A stretch of DNA of 12,869 nucleotides from Oscillospiraceae bacterium (GTDB lineage: Bacteria; Bacillota; Clostridia; Oscillospirales; Oscillospiraceae): positions 1 to 12,869 of the forward strand of contig JAITGH010000199.1 of the NCBI GenBank assembly GCA_031280855.1. The letters run 5' to 3'. The position numbers and the translations under genes are program-made. This document shows positions 6,858 to 12,869 of this stretch, piece by piece; the stretch's first letter is position 1; every line of letters starts with the position of its first letter. Under the pieces are notes generated by a model that was not told the DNA's origin, did not search any database, and saw nothing but the letters and a program-made list of their open reading frames with translations.

Positions 6858-6893
6858 CAGAGGCTAATGTGGGTCCGGCGTCACGCCTGAACC
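6858..6893 (+). repeat. GC-rich hairpin repeat family, copy b
   Basis: A CAGAGGCTAATGTGGG lead is followed by CCGGCG-TCA-CGCCTG (6875-6889), which has one mismatch in the stem. Flanking GGGT (6871-6874) can pair with ACCC (6890-6893), giving an extended imperfect hairpin. It lies between mreD and the parS pair. Confidence 0.7.
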
Positions 6894-6916
6894 CTGCGCC
6901 CTGAATTGTAACGCGA

Positions 6917-6932
6917 TGTTCCACGTGGAACA
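6917..6932. other. parS centromere-like site 1
   Basis: TGTTCCACGTGGAACA is a perfect 16-bp palindrome and matches the chromosomal parS sequence bound by ParB/Spo0J. ParB loads here as a CTP-dependent clamp and recruits SMC for chromosome segregation. It lies in the 140-bp gap between mreD and mrdA. The identification rests on the exact match and on two related sites nearby. Confidence 0.92.
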
Positions 6933-6942
6933 CGCAATCGTA

Positions 6943-6958
6943 TGTTCCACGTGGAACA
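6943..6958. other. parS centromere-like site 2
   Basis: This is an exact second copy of the 16-bp palindrome, 26 bp from the first. It ends 2 bases before the GGAGG ribosome binding site of mrdA (6961-6965). ParB bound here would cover the mrdA leader region. Confidence 0.92.
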
Positions 6959-6971
6959 TTGGAGGATCCGA

Positions 6972-9059
6972 ATGAAACAGCATATTCTTAGCCCGGGCAG
7001 AGCCGCCGTGCTATACGTTATCCCTATAGTCGCGCTCGCAATCTTCATTGTACAGCTCTATAACCTGCAAGTCGTGCACGGCAGCGAGTATTTGCAGCAC
7101 TCCCGCAGTAATATCGTTACCGTCGAAACCATTCCCGCCGCAAGGGGCAGTATCTATGACCGCTACGGCAGATTGCTCGTCGGGAATCGCGTCAGCTATA
7201 GCCTCGCCATTAACCGTGAGAAACTCGTCGAGAGCGGTGACCCGAACGGTTGGCTGCTGAAAATGATCGAGCTGGCTATCGATATGGGGATCGAGTACAA
7301 CGATACTCTTCCGATGAGCAAGTACGCGCCGTACGACCTGCTCCCGCGTGAGGAGATGACGGACGAGCAATACTCCCGCCTTATGCGGTACCTTGGCTCG
7401 CGCCGGCTTAAGGAGGAGACCACCGGGCGGGAGTTGCTCGACTGGCTGAGAGTGCACTACTCCGTGCCGAAGGAGTTCACCGACGACGAGGCGCGGTTGA
7501 CCGTCGGCGTAAGGTATGAGCTGGAGCTGCGGTCGCTGTTCGCGTACTCCGCGTACTACTTCGTGGACGATGTGACGGCGGAGTTGCTGGTTATCTTGCA
7601 GGAGCAGCAGTTCCCGGCGATCACTCGCGTGCCGATCTCTGCGCCTGTGTATTACACCAAGTATGCGGCGCACCTGTTGGGAGTAGTCGGCGCGATGACT
7701 CCGTCGGAGGTCGACCATTACCTCGAGCAAGGTTACTCGATGGACGCGAGAGTCGGGCGGTTCGGCTTGGAGGCGGCGTTTGAGTCCGAGCTTCACGGGT
7801 TCGACGGCAGCCGTACGATAACGCGCTCACCCTCAGGCGCGATTACCGATATACTCTACTCGCAAGCTGAGGATCCCGGGCACAATATCCGCACTACGCT
7901 GGATATCGAGCTTCAGCAGGTCGCGGAGCAGTACCTCGAAAGCACGATTAACTCGCTGAACCAAGAGCGCATTGCGAAAGCCGTGGAGAAAGGCTACTCC
8001 GCCGACAGCGTGCAGACCTCGAACGGCGGAGCCGTCGTTGTGATGGACGTGCGGAACGGCGATTTGCTTGCGGCGGCAAGTTACCCGTCGTTCGATATTA
8101 CGACGTACTCGAAGAATGCGGCTGCGCTAAACGCTGACCCCTCTGCGCCGCTTTACAATCGAGCGATTCAAGGGCTATACGAGCCCGGCTCCACGTTTAA
8201 GATCGTTACCGCGATCGCCGCGCTTCAAGAGAAAGTTATCTCTGACGGCACCGTTATCACTGATGAGGGTAAGTACACGAAGTACGAAAGCGACGGATAT
8301 GCGCCGACGTGTGCGCTGTATCCGTATGGGACTCACGGTGATTTGACTGTTGTCGACGCGATAACGCACTCGTGCAACTATTTCTTTTACGTCGTTGGGA
8401 ATAACTTGACGATCGATAATATTGCGCAGTATGCGTCGTACTTCGGGCTGGGCAGTAAGACCGGGATCGAGCTGACGTACGAATCGATCGGTAACGTCGC
8501 GTCGCCGGAGTACAAGCTTAACCGATGGAAACAGCCGTGGATGCCCGGCGATACGTTGCAGGCCGCGATCGGGCAGAGCTTCAACCTGTTCACGCCCGTG
8601 CAGCTTGCTCAATATTGCGCTACGATCGCGAATAGCGGCACGCGGTACTCCGCGCACTTCCTGAAAGAGATTAAGTCGCACGATAACTCGGTCATCGTTA
8701 CGGAGTATGAGCCGAATGTGCTTAACAAAGTTCCCGCCGACGAGTACTACTTCACCGTAGTGCAGACGGGAATGCGCGGGGTCGCGTCGACCGGAACCGC
8801 CAGCAGCGTATTCGCGGGGTACCCGTTCCCCGTTGCCGCGAAGACCGGTACCGTCCAGTTCGGAGACGACTTGGAGAACAATGCGCTTTTCATGGCGTAT
8901 GCGCCTGCCGACGACCCTAAAATCGCCGTAGCCGTCGTCGTTGAGAAGGGCGGAGCCGGAGCTCAAGTCGCTGTCATCGCTAAGGGCGTTTTCGACTACT
9001 ATTTTGCCAGCACTTATGCTAACCGCGGGCTACCGGACGATGGAGTCCTCCTGAAATGA
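6972..9059 (+). CDS. mrdA: Penicillin-binding protein 2 (elongation transpeptidase)
   Basis: This 695-residue class B penicillin-binding protein cross-links peptidoglycan during cell elongation. One N-terminal membrane anchor (about 10-35) is followed by the dimerisation/pedestal domain (IPAARGSIYDRYGRLL, 54-69) and a transpeptidase domain with all three catalytic motifs: STFK (407-410, nucleophile Ser407), SCN (467-469) and KTG (624-626). There are no PASTA repeats, unlike SpoVD/PBP2x types, and MreD is encoded just upstream, so the elongation-type PBP2 is the best match. The start at 6972 is chosen for GGAGG six bases before it. An upstream in-frame ATG at 6942 would only translate parS sequence (MFHVEH). 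A strong terminator follows at 9074-9114. It may be co-transcribed with nadB and mreD; no clear promoter was seen in the 140-bp gap. Confidence 0.9.
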   Translation: MKQHILSPGRAAVLYVIPIVALAIFIVQLYNLQVVHGSEYLQHSRSNIVTVETIPAARGSIYDRYGRLLVGNRVSYSLAINREKLVESGDPNGWLLKMIELAIDMGIEYNDTLPMSKYAPYDLLPREEMTDEQYSRLMRYLGSRRLKEETTGRELLDWLRVHYSVPKEFTDDEARLTVGVRYELELRSLFAYSAYYFVDDVTAELLVILQEQQFPAITRVPISAPVYYTKYAAHLLGVVGAMTPSEVDHYLEQGYSMDARVGRFGLEAAFESELHGFDGSRTITRSPSGAITDILYSQAEDPGHNIRTTLDIELQQVAEQYLESTINSLNQERIAKAVEKGYSADSVQTSNGGAVVVMDVRNGDLLAAASYPSFDITTYSKNAAALNADPSAPLYNRAIQGLYEPGSTFKIVTAIAALQEKVISDGTVITDEGKYTKYESDGYAPTCALYPYGTHGDLTVVDAITHSCNYFFYVVGNNLTIDNIAQYASYFGLGSKTGIELTYESIGNVASPEYKLNRWKQPWMPGDTLQAAIGQSFNLFTPVQLAQYCATIANSGTRYSAHFLKEIKSHDNSVIVTEYEPNVLNKVPADEYYFTVVQTGMRGVASTGTASSVFAGYPFPVAAKTGTVQFGDDLENNALFMAYAPADDPKIAVAVVVEKGGAGAQVAVIAKGVFDYYFASTYANRGLPDDGVLLK

Positions 9060-9073
9060 TCCTTCGGGCGGAT

Positions 9074-9114
9074 ACAAGCGGCGCGGCTCTTCAAGAGTCG
9101 CGCCGCTTGTTTTT
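9074..9114 (+). terminator. Rho-independent terminator of mrdA
   Basis: An 18-base arm (9074-9091) pairs with 9093-9110 with one G-T wobble and a very GC-rich centre, followed by a T run (9110-9114). On the minus strand there is no T run after the hairpin, so it mainly serves the plus strand, although it lies between convergent mrdA and mnmG and may also slow transcription from mnmG. Confidence 0.92.
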
Positions 9115-9145
9115 ATGACATTGCCGGGGTTATGGTACATTGCGG

Positions 9146-10933
9146 TTAAAGTGAGTTACTGCGCAAATAGACCATGAGCGCGGCGATATCAGACGGACTG
9201 ACGCCGGAGATACCGGCCGCTTGGGCGAGCGTTTCCGGCCGGATTGCAGAGAGCTTCTGACGCGCCTCCAGCCTTAATGTAGCGATAGCGCGGTAGTCGA
9301 GATTCGGCGGCAAAGCGTGGGATTCAAGCCGTTTCATGTCCGCCAGGAACCGTTCTTGTCGCGAGATATAACCCTCGTACTTGAGCGTAGTCTCGACCTC
9401 GTCGGTGATTTCCGGAGGGAGAGCGGATTCTACAAGCGAGCGGTAGGAGTTCTCCGGTCGCTTGAGCAATTCTGCGAGGCTATTGCCGGGCGGGACGAAA
9501 GTTGAGCGCAGTCTTGCGATTTCCGCGTCGATAGCTGCTAGCTTCGCCTGAGTGCGTTCCAACGTTCCACGTGGAACATTGCCGCTCGCGTACCCAAGCT
9601 CCCGTAACCGACGATCCGCGTTGCCCTGTCGATGCAATAGCCGGAACTCGTTCCGAGAGGTCGTCATGCGGTATGGCTCGGTCGTGCCCTTCGTTATCAA
9701 ATCGTCAATCAATACGCCAATGTAACCGTCGCTGCGCCGGATTACCAGCGGTGAGCGCCCAAGCACTCGCAACGCCGCGTTTACACCCGCAACGTAGCCT
9801 TGCACCGCCGCCTCCTCATAGCCCGATGTCCCGTTGAATTGACCCGCACCGTACAAGCCCTCATGTCGCTTGAACTCCAGCGTCGACGTTAGCTCCAACG
9901 GGTCTACGCAGTCGTATTCGATCGCATACGCCGGGCGAGTCAGCTCCGCGTGTTCCAGCCCGCGTATCGTGCGTACCATTCGTACCTGCACGTCCTCCGG
10001 CATCGACGACGAGAACCCTTGCAGGTATAGCTCCGACGTGTCCAGTCCCATCGGCTCCAGGAATAGCTGGTGCCGCGGCTTATCCGCAAATCGCGTTACC
10101 TTGTCCTCGATGCTCGGGCAATACCGCGGCCCGACTCCTGTGATCGAGCCGTTGAATAGCGGACTGCGTGAGAGATTCTCCCGGATAACACGGTGAGTCT
10201 CCGCATTCGTGAACGTTATGTGGCACAGCGCGAGGTTACGCGGGCTATCGCCGGGCTCGAACGAGAAGCGCAGCCCATCGTCGCCGGATTGCGGCTCCAG
10301 CGCGTCAAGCTCCACCGTTCGAGCGTCTAGTCTCGGCGGAGTGCCCGTTTTGAATCGCCGCAGGTTCAACCCGAGCGCCCGCAGGCTGTCAGTCAGCGAG
10401 TTCGACGGCAATAGCCCGTCGGGACCGCCGGGACGGGAGTGCTCCCCAACGATTACGCGCCCGCATAGATACGTGCCCGCGCAGAGCACTACCGTGCTTG
10501 CACGCCACTCTACGCCCGTCGAGGTCGTCAGCCGCCATTCCGTACCCTCGCGTACTATCGCAACGATCTCCGCCTGCTTTAACCGCAGGTTCGGCTGAGC
10601 CTCCATGCTGCGCTTAACGATCTCGCGGTACCGCATACGGTCGACTTGCGCACGCAGCGATTGCACCGCCGGACCCTTCGAGCGATTCAACATGCGGAAC
10701 TGGATCGCTGCCAGATCCGCCGCTCGCCCCATCTCGCCGCCAAGCGCGTCCAGCTCCCGCACCAGTTGACCCTTCGCCGTACCGCCGATCGCCGGATTGC
10801 ACGGCATATTACCCACCGCATCCATGTTCAACGTAAAGCACACCGTGCTCGCGCCCAATCGCGCCGCCGCTAACGCCGCCTCCACGCCCGCATGTCCTGC
10901 TCCAATCACCGCGACTTGACAATGCTCTTCCAT
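9146..10933 (-). CDS. mnmG: tRNA uridine 5-carboxymethylaminomethyl modification enzyme MnmG (GidA)
   Basis: With MnmE this FAD protein modifies uridine 34 in the wobble position of several tRNAs. It has 595 residues, slightly under the usual 620-630. Motifs include the FAD loop [12 protein letters not shown] (9-20), [16 protein letters not shown] (45-60, with Cys45), [20 protein letters not shown] (83-102), FKTGTPPR (194-201), [12 protein letters not shown] (268-279, catalytic Cys272), HQLFLEPMG (288-296), [18 protein letters not shown] (359-376) and [20 protein letters not shown] (424-443). The start at 10933 has AAAGGAG five bases upstream; an open extension to 11068 runs through repeats and is not conserved. 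The gene stands alone, away from the mnmE/rsmG neighbours common in Firmicutes. An AT-rich -10-like element is seen near 10965-10972 but no good -35. A parS-like site lies within codons 452-457. Confidence 0.95.
   Translation of the reverse strand: MEEHCQVAVIGAGHAGVEAALAAARLGASTVCFTLNMDAVGNMPCNPAIGGTAKGQLVRELDALGGEMGRAADLAAIQFRMLNRSKGPAVQSLRAQVDRMRYREIVKRSMEAQPNLRLKQAEIVAIVREGTEWRLTTSTGVEWRASTVVLCAGTYLCGRVIVGEHSRPGGPDGLLPSNSLTDSLRALGLNLRRFKTGTPPRLDARTVELDALEPQSGDDGLRFSFEPGDSPRNLALCHITFTNAETHRVIRENLSRSPLFNGSITGVGPRYCPSIEDKVTRFADKPRHQLFLEPMGLDTSELYLQGFSSSMPEDVQVRMVRTIRGLEHAELTRPAYAIEYDCVDPLELTSTLEFKRHEGLYGAGQFNGTSGYEEAAVQGYVAGVNAALRVLGRSPLVIRRSDGYIGVLIDDLITKGTTEPYRMTTSRNEFRLLHRQGNADRRLRELGYASGNVPRGTLERTQAKLAAIDAEIARLRSTFVPPGNSLAELLKRPENSYRSLVESALPPEITDEVETTLKYEGYISRQERFLADMKRLESHALPPNLDYRAIATLRLEARQKLSAIRPETLAQAAGISGVSPSDIAALMVYLRSNSL
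9563..9578. other. parS-like site 3, inside mnmG
   Basis: CGTTCCACGTGGAACA matches the parS palindrome at 15 of 16 positions, differing only at the outermost base. On the minus strand it encodes N-V-P-R-G-T (residues 452-457 of MnmG). The core CACGTG and both inner arms are intact, so ParB binding is likely. Confidence 0.82.
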
Positions 10934-10972
10934 ATTTGCTCCTTTGAGGTTACGAGGGGTTATGATAATATA

Positions 10973-11100
10973 TATTGAGACGACGGGGGGAGGAACGTTT
11001 GACAATGCATTGAGACGAACGGGGGGACGTTTGACAATGTATTGAGACGAACGGGGGTTGGAACGCAAACTTTTTGAAAAAAGTTTGACAAAAACTTTTA
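10973..11100 (+). repeat. Tandem G-run repeat leading into copy 2 of the 49-bp block
   Basis: Three units begin with TATTGAGACG or CATTGAGACG at 10973, 11008 and 11040 (35- and 32-bp spacing). Each carries a G run, and the first two then have ACGTTTGACAATG. The third unit runs into bases 11052-11100, identical to 4606-4654, with the same alternative hairpins (AAACTTTTT 11067-11075 with AAAAAGTTT 11078-11086). It lies between mnmG and rpsT, which are both on the minus strand. Confidence 0.85.
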
Positions 11101-11125
11101 TATTGGGTGCGGTGTCCTATAGAAG

Positions 11126-11157
11126 CAGGGACGAATGTGGGTCCGGCGGCACGCCGG
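11126..11157 (+). repeat. GC-rich hairpin repeat family, copy c
   Basis: A diverged lead (CAGGGACGAATGTGGG) precedes a perfect stem CCGGCG-GCA-CGCCGG (11143-11157). The loop differs from the usual TCA while both arms are unchanged. Confidence 0.75.
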
Positions 11158-11171
11158 GTGGATGTTATGCC

Positions 11172-11204
11172 GAAACTCGAGCGCCATTAGGGTGCTCGAG
11201 TTTC
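11172..11204. repeat. Long hairpin with 14-bp arms
   Basis: GAAACTCGAGCGCC (11172-11185) pairs with GGTGCTCGAGTTTC (11191-11204) around a 5-base loop, with one G-T wobble. Part of it (CTCGAGTTTC) recurs at 4671-4680 directly before hairpin copy a, so it belongs to the same composite repeat. No T run follows on either strand. Confidence 0.8.
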
Positions 11205-11217
11205 CCGCTGTTAGTTT

Positions 11218-11249
11218 CAGAGGCCAATATGGATCCGGCGTCACGCTGG
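11218..11249 (+). repeat. GC-rich hairpin repeat family, copy d
   Basis: The CAGAGGCCAATATGG lead is followed by CCGGCG-TCA-CGCTGG (11235-11249), with one G-T wobble in the stem. It is 51 bp upstream of copy e, forming a tandem pair. Confidence 0.8.
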
Positions 11250-11268
11250 TCTCCAAGCTCGACTGTTG

Positions 11269-11300
11269 CAGAGGCCAATATGGGTCCGGCGTCACGCCGG
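11269..11300 (+). repeat. GC-rich hairpin repeat family, copy e
   Basis: The CAGAGGCCAATATGGG lead is followed by a perfect CCGGCG-TCA-CGCCGG stem (11286-11300). It begins 49 bases past the rpsT stop codon and could form the 3' stem-loop of that transcript, although no U run follows. Confidence 0.8.
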
Positions 11301-11348
11301 TCAAACGTTCCTCGCGTCCCCTGCGTTCTACCGCTCCGGCTGAGATAG

Positions 11349-11615
11349 TTACACGCCGATCTTATTCATAGCTTTTGCAATGCGGCTTTTGCGGTGGGCA
11401 GCGTTATTCTTGTGGATCAGGCCTTTTGACGCGGCGCGATCGATTGCTTTGACGGTCGCTTTGTAGGCGGCGGCGAGTTTAACGCTATCGGAGCCGAGCA
11501 GTTCCGCGTCGAACTTCTTGATGGTCGTACGAAGCTTGCTGCGAGCTGCGCGATTGGACGCGTTACGAGCTTTTGAGAGTGCGTCACGTTTCGCGGATGA
11601 CTTAATATTGGGCAT
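11349..11615 (-). CDS. rpsT: 30S ribosomal protein S20
   Basis: This 88-residue, lysine/arginine-rich protein binds 16S rRNA early in assembly of the small ribosomal subunit. It begins MPNIKSSAKR and ends HKNNAAHRKSRIAKAMNKIG, both hallmarks of S20, and has the usual length. The ATG at 11615 is preceded by AAGGAGGTG five bases away, which excludes the longer open frame reaching 11864. It has its own SigA promoter (11658-11686) and is divergent from gpr; rpsT next to gpr is a common arrangement in Firmicutes. The 3' side runs into the repeat island. Confidence 0.97.
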   Translation of the reverse strand: MPNIKSSAKRDALSKARNASNRAARSKLRTTIKKFDAELLGSDSVKLAAAYKATVKAIDRAASKGLIHKNNAAHRKSRIAKAMNKIGV

Positions 11616-11657
11616 ACTATCACCTCCTTCTTGCCCTCGTGGGTTAGAATCTTTTTC

Positions 11658-11686
11658 ATTATAGCACAACGGTAAATAAAATGCAA
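11658..11686 (-). promoter_or_regulatory. SigA promoter of rpsT with extended -10
   Basis: On the minus strand TTGCAT (11686-11681) and TATAAT (11663-11658) are separated by 17 bases, and a TGC directly before TATAAT forms an extended -10. Transcription should begin near 11651, giving a leader of about 36 bases before the rpsT ATG. Confidence 0.85.
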
Positions 11687-11703
11687 GCTTTTTGTGTAAA
11701 ATA
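11674..11703 (+). promoter_or_regulatory. Possible forespore (sigma-G-like) promoter of gpr
   Basis: AAATA (11674-11678) and TAAAATA (11697-11703), 18 bases apart, partly match the sigma-G pattern (GHATR and CATWMTA). gpr is under sigma-G control in Bacillus, which motivates the search, but the match is imperfect in an A/T-rich stretch and overlaps the rpsT -35 area. Confidence 0.3.
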
Positions 11704-11735
11704 GTAGAGATTTTTTCACAAAGGGGTACACAATC

Positions 11736-12632
11736 ATGCGGCAAGCAATACGAACCGACCTGGCGATTGAGGGTGCGGAGTTCTTTCGAGAGAGCGCGGG
11801 CGAGACAACCAAGTTGGACGGCGTGGAAGCGCGAGAGTACGACGACGACGGGTTTACCGTTCACGAGGTCACGATCTTGAATGAGGTCGGTGCGGCGGCA
11901 ATCGGTAAGCCCATCGGCCGTTACGTCTCCGTCGATGTAGAGCGTTACGTTGAGAAGCGCGATAACGCGTTCTCTGACGGCGTGGGAGTGATTGCGCGAA
12001 TCGTGCGCGATTTGCTTAGGCTTTCGCGGGATAGTTCAGTGCTGGTCGTTGGGCTTGGCAATCCCGCGATTACTCCCGACGATCTGGGACCGCGTACGAC
12101 GAAGGGGTTGATTGTTACGCGGCACCTCCTCGAGCAGATACCGCTGGAGTTTGCCGACTTCCGCAAGGTCGCCGCACTGGATACGGGAGTGCTTGGCACC
12201 ACGGGGATTGAGAGCCTCGAGCTTGTCCGCGCAGTCGTCGACGCGATTGCTCCGGACGCGATTATCGCCGTCGATTCCCTCGTCTCGCGTAGTCTCACGC
12301 GGCTTTGCCGTACCGTGCAGGTCAACGATAGCGGGATTGTACCGGGCAGCGGAGTCGGGAACGCCAGGCTCGGGCTGAACGCCGCCACTGTCGGAGTGCC
12401 CGTTATCGCGATCGGCGTCCCGACGGTCGTCGCGGCGTCTACCATGATCCGTGACGCGCTGGAGCGCGCCGGTTCCGACCCTGATTCCATCGAACTTCAG
12501 CTTGATATGATTGTAACGCCTAAGGATATCGACGCGCAGATCCGTGACCTCGGGAAGCTGCTTGCTTACGCGCTTAACCTCGCGCTGCACGATGACCTTT
12601 CCGAAGACGACGTTACCGCGTTCTTGGCATAG
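11736..12632 (+). CDS. gpr: Germination protease (GPR endopeptidase)
   Basis: GPR is made in the developing spore as an inactive zymogen and degrades the small acid-soluble DNA-binding proteins when the spore germinates. This 298-residue version begins MRQAIRTDLAIEGAE, matching the family start. The short stretch before T-D-L-A would form the propeptide removed on activation. GLGNPAITPDDLGP (106-119) and IIAVDSLVSRS (176-186) hold the two acidic sites expected for this atypical aspartic-type protease (D115 or D116, and D180). NDSGIVPGSGVGNAR and GVPVIAIGVPTVV complete the core. Length is lower than the roughly 370 residues of Bacillus GPR and suits shorter clostridial forms. The ribosome binding site AAAGGGG lies nine bases upstream. 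spoIIP, the common next gene, does not begin within the following 237 bp. It marks the organism as a spore former. Confidence 0.95.
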   Translation: MRQAIRTDLAIEGAEFFRESAGETTKLDGVEAREYDDDGFTVHEVTILNEVGAAAIGKPIGRYVSVDVERYVEKRDNAFSDGVGVIARIVRDLLRLSRDSSVLVVGLGNPAITPDDLGPRTTKGLIVTRHLLEQIPLEFADFRKVAALDTGVLGTTGIESLELVRAVVDAIAPDAIIAVDSLVSRSLTRLCRTVQVNDSGIVPGSGVGNARLGLNAATVGVPVIAIGVPTVVAASTMIRDALERAGSDPDSIELQLDMIVTPKDIDAQIRDLGKLLAYALNLALHDDLSEDDVTAFLA

Positions 12633-12652
12633 TGCGGTATGTGCGTAATACG

Positions 12653-12685
12653 TGCACTCGGACGCCGTAACGGCAGCCGAGTGCA
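12653..12685 (+). terminator. Hairpin after gpr (possible terminator)
   Basis: TGCACTCGG (12653-12661) pairs with CCGAGTGCA (12677-12685), and inside it GCCG-TAA-CGGC (12664-12674) forms an inner stem with a 2-by-2 internal loop. It starts 21 bases past the gpr stop. No T run follows, so it may be a transcript-end stabiliser rather than an intrinsic terminator. Confidence 0.5.
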
Positions 12686-12869
12686 TATTGAAGAGCGCGG
12701 CGAATCCTTGCGATCGTTAACGGTGCGGTAGAAAAACGAGTCTCCGTATATAAAATATCCCCCGTATCCGCTTAAGCAAGTTCGCGAATCGTACGATATA
12801 ATATATAGGGTTGACGATTACGGTGGTTACGTTGGTAATGTCATAAATTTGTGTATTACTTCGTCTGCC
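12686..12869. other. Non-coding AT-rich tail, no gene recognised
   Basis: No reading frame with a ribosome binding site is seen. A plus-strand TATAAT (12797-12802) lacks a good -35, and TTGACG (12811-12816) with GGTAAT (12834-12839) at 17-bp spacing is a weak alternative. Either might be the promoter of a gene to the right of the window. Confidence 0.3.

Larger units (their letters stand above)
10991..11312. repeat. Repeat island bounded by a perfect 13-bp inverted repeat
   Basis: AGGAACGTTTGAC (10991-11003) recurs inverted as GTCAAACGTTCCT (11300-11312), and G-rich sequence outside each arm is also roughly mirrored (GGGGACGCG on the opposite strand just past 11312). The ends enclose the 49-bp block, three GC-rich hairpin copies and a long hairpin, with no convincing gene. 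This accounts for most of the 415-bp gap between mnmG and rpsT. It could be a small non-autonomous mobile element or a nested pile-up of repeats. No target-site duplication was found by eye. Confidence 0.55.

Noticed and set aside
6942..6971. Longer PBP2 start beginning M-F-H-V-E-H
   Set aside because: These codons are simply the parS palindrome read in frame. GGAGG six bases before 6972 marks the true start.
7011..7796. Long minus-strand open frames opposite mrdA (also 8175-8966)
   Set aside because: The arginine-rich, low-similarity translations are antisense shadows of the well-supported PBP2 gene.
10999..11036. TTGACA hexamers in the tandem repeat taken as promoter -35 boxes
   Set aside because: No -10 box lies at 16-18 bases from either one. 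The hexamer is part of the repeat sequence, and the same holds for the copy at 4639-4644.
10934..11068. N-terminal extension of MnmG to 11068
   Set aside because: It translates intergenic repeats. The conserved FAD-binding start and the ribosome binding site fit 10933.
11058..11348. A 96-residue plus-strand reading frame
   Set aside because: It is composed of the hairpin repeats (its peptide repeats with them), has no ribosome binding site and resembles no protein family known to me.

Overview
The window reads as chromosome of an endospore-forming Firmicute, most likely a member of Clostridia with CpG-rich codon use. The reasons are a germination protease gene (gpr) for spore SASP proteins, strong AAGGAGG-type ribosome binding sites, and consensus sigma-70/SigA promoters. 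Three parS-like sites (TGTTCCACGTGGAACA) together with mnmG suggest the segment lies near the replication origin. That placement is inferred, because parAB, dnaA and oriC are not in the window.

Left part (1-3298, minus strand): a two-gene unit driven by a perfect TTGACA-17-TATAAT promoter. The first gene encodes a 680-residue TerB_N/TerB_C protein with an acidic array of eight 11-residue repeats near its N terminus and a Pro/Ala/Ser/Thr repeat interrupting its C-terminal domain. The second overlaps it by 8 bp and encodes a P-loop ATPase resembling the BrxC/BrxD (DUF2791) proteins of BREX phage defence; it runs off the left edge. This is the most likely uncharacterised system here, a candidate defence or stress module.

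Middle (3410-9114, plus strand): a divergent promoter, apparently giving a leaderless transcript, drives two tandem short chromate-transporter-family proteins. A repeat-bearing gap follows, then nadB (L-aspartate oxidase), mreD overlapping its end, and mrdA (penicillin-binding protein 2). Two perfect parS sites 26 bp apart lie between mreD and mrdA, the second 2 bp before the mrdA ribosome binding site. A strong hairpin terminator closes mrdA and separates it from the convergent mnmG.

Right part (9146-12869): mnmG (minus strand, with a third parS-like site inside the coding sequence), then a 415-bp non-coding island built of repeats, then rpsT (minus) and gpr (plus) facing away from each other. 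The last 237 bp hold a hairpin and AT-rich sequence but no recognisable gene.

Two dispersed repeat families occupy the intergenic gaps: a 49-bp identical block with alternative hairpins (two copies), and a five-copy GC-rich hairpin family in which one copy shows compensatory base changes.
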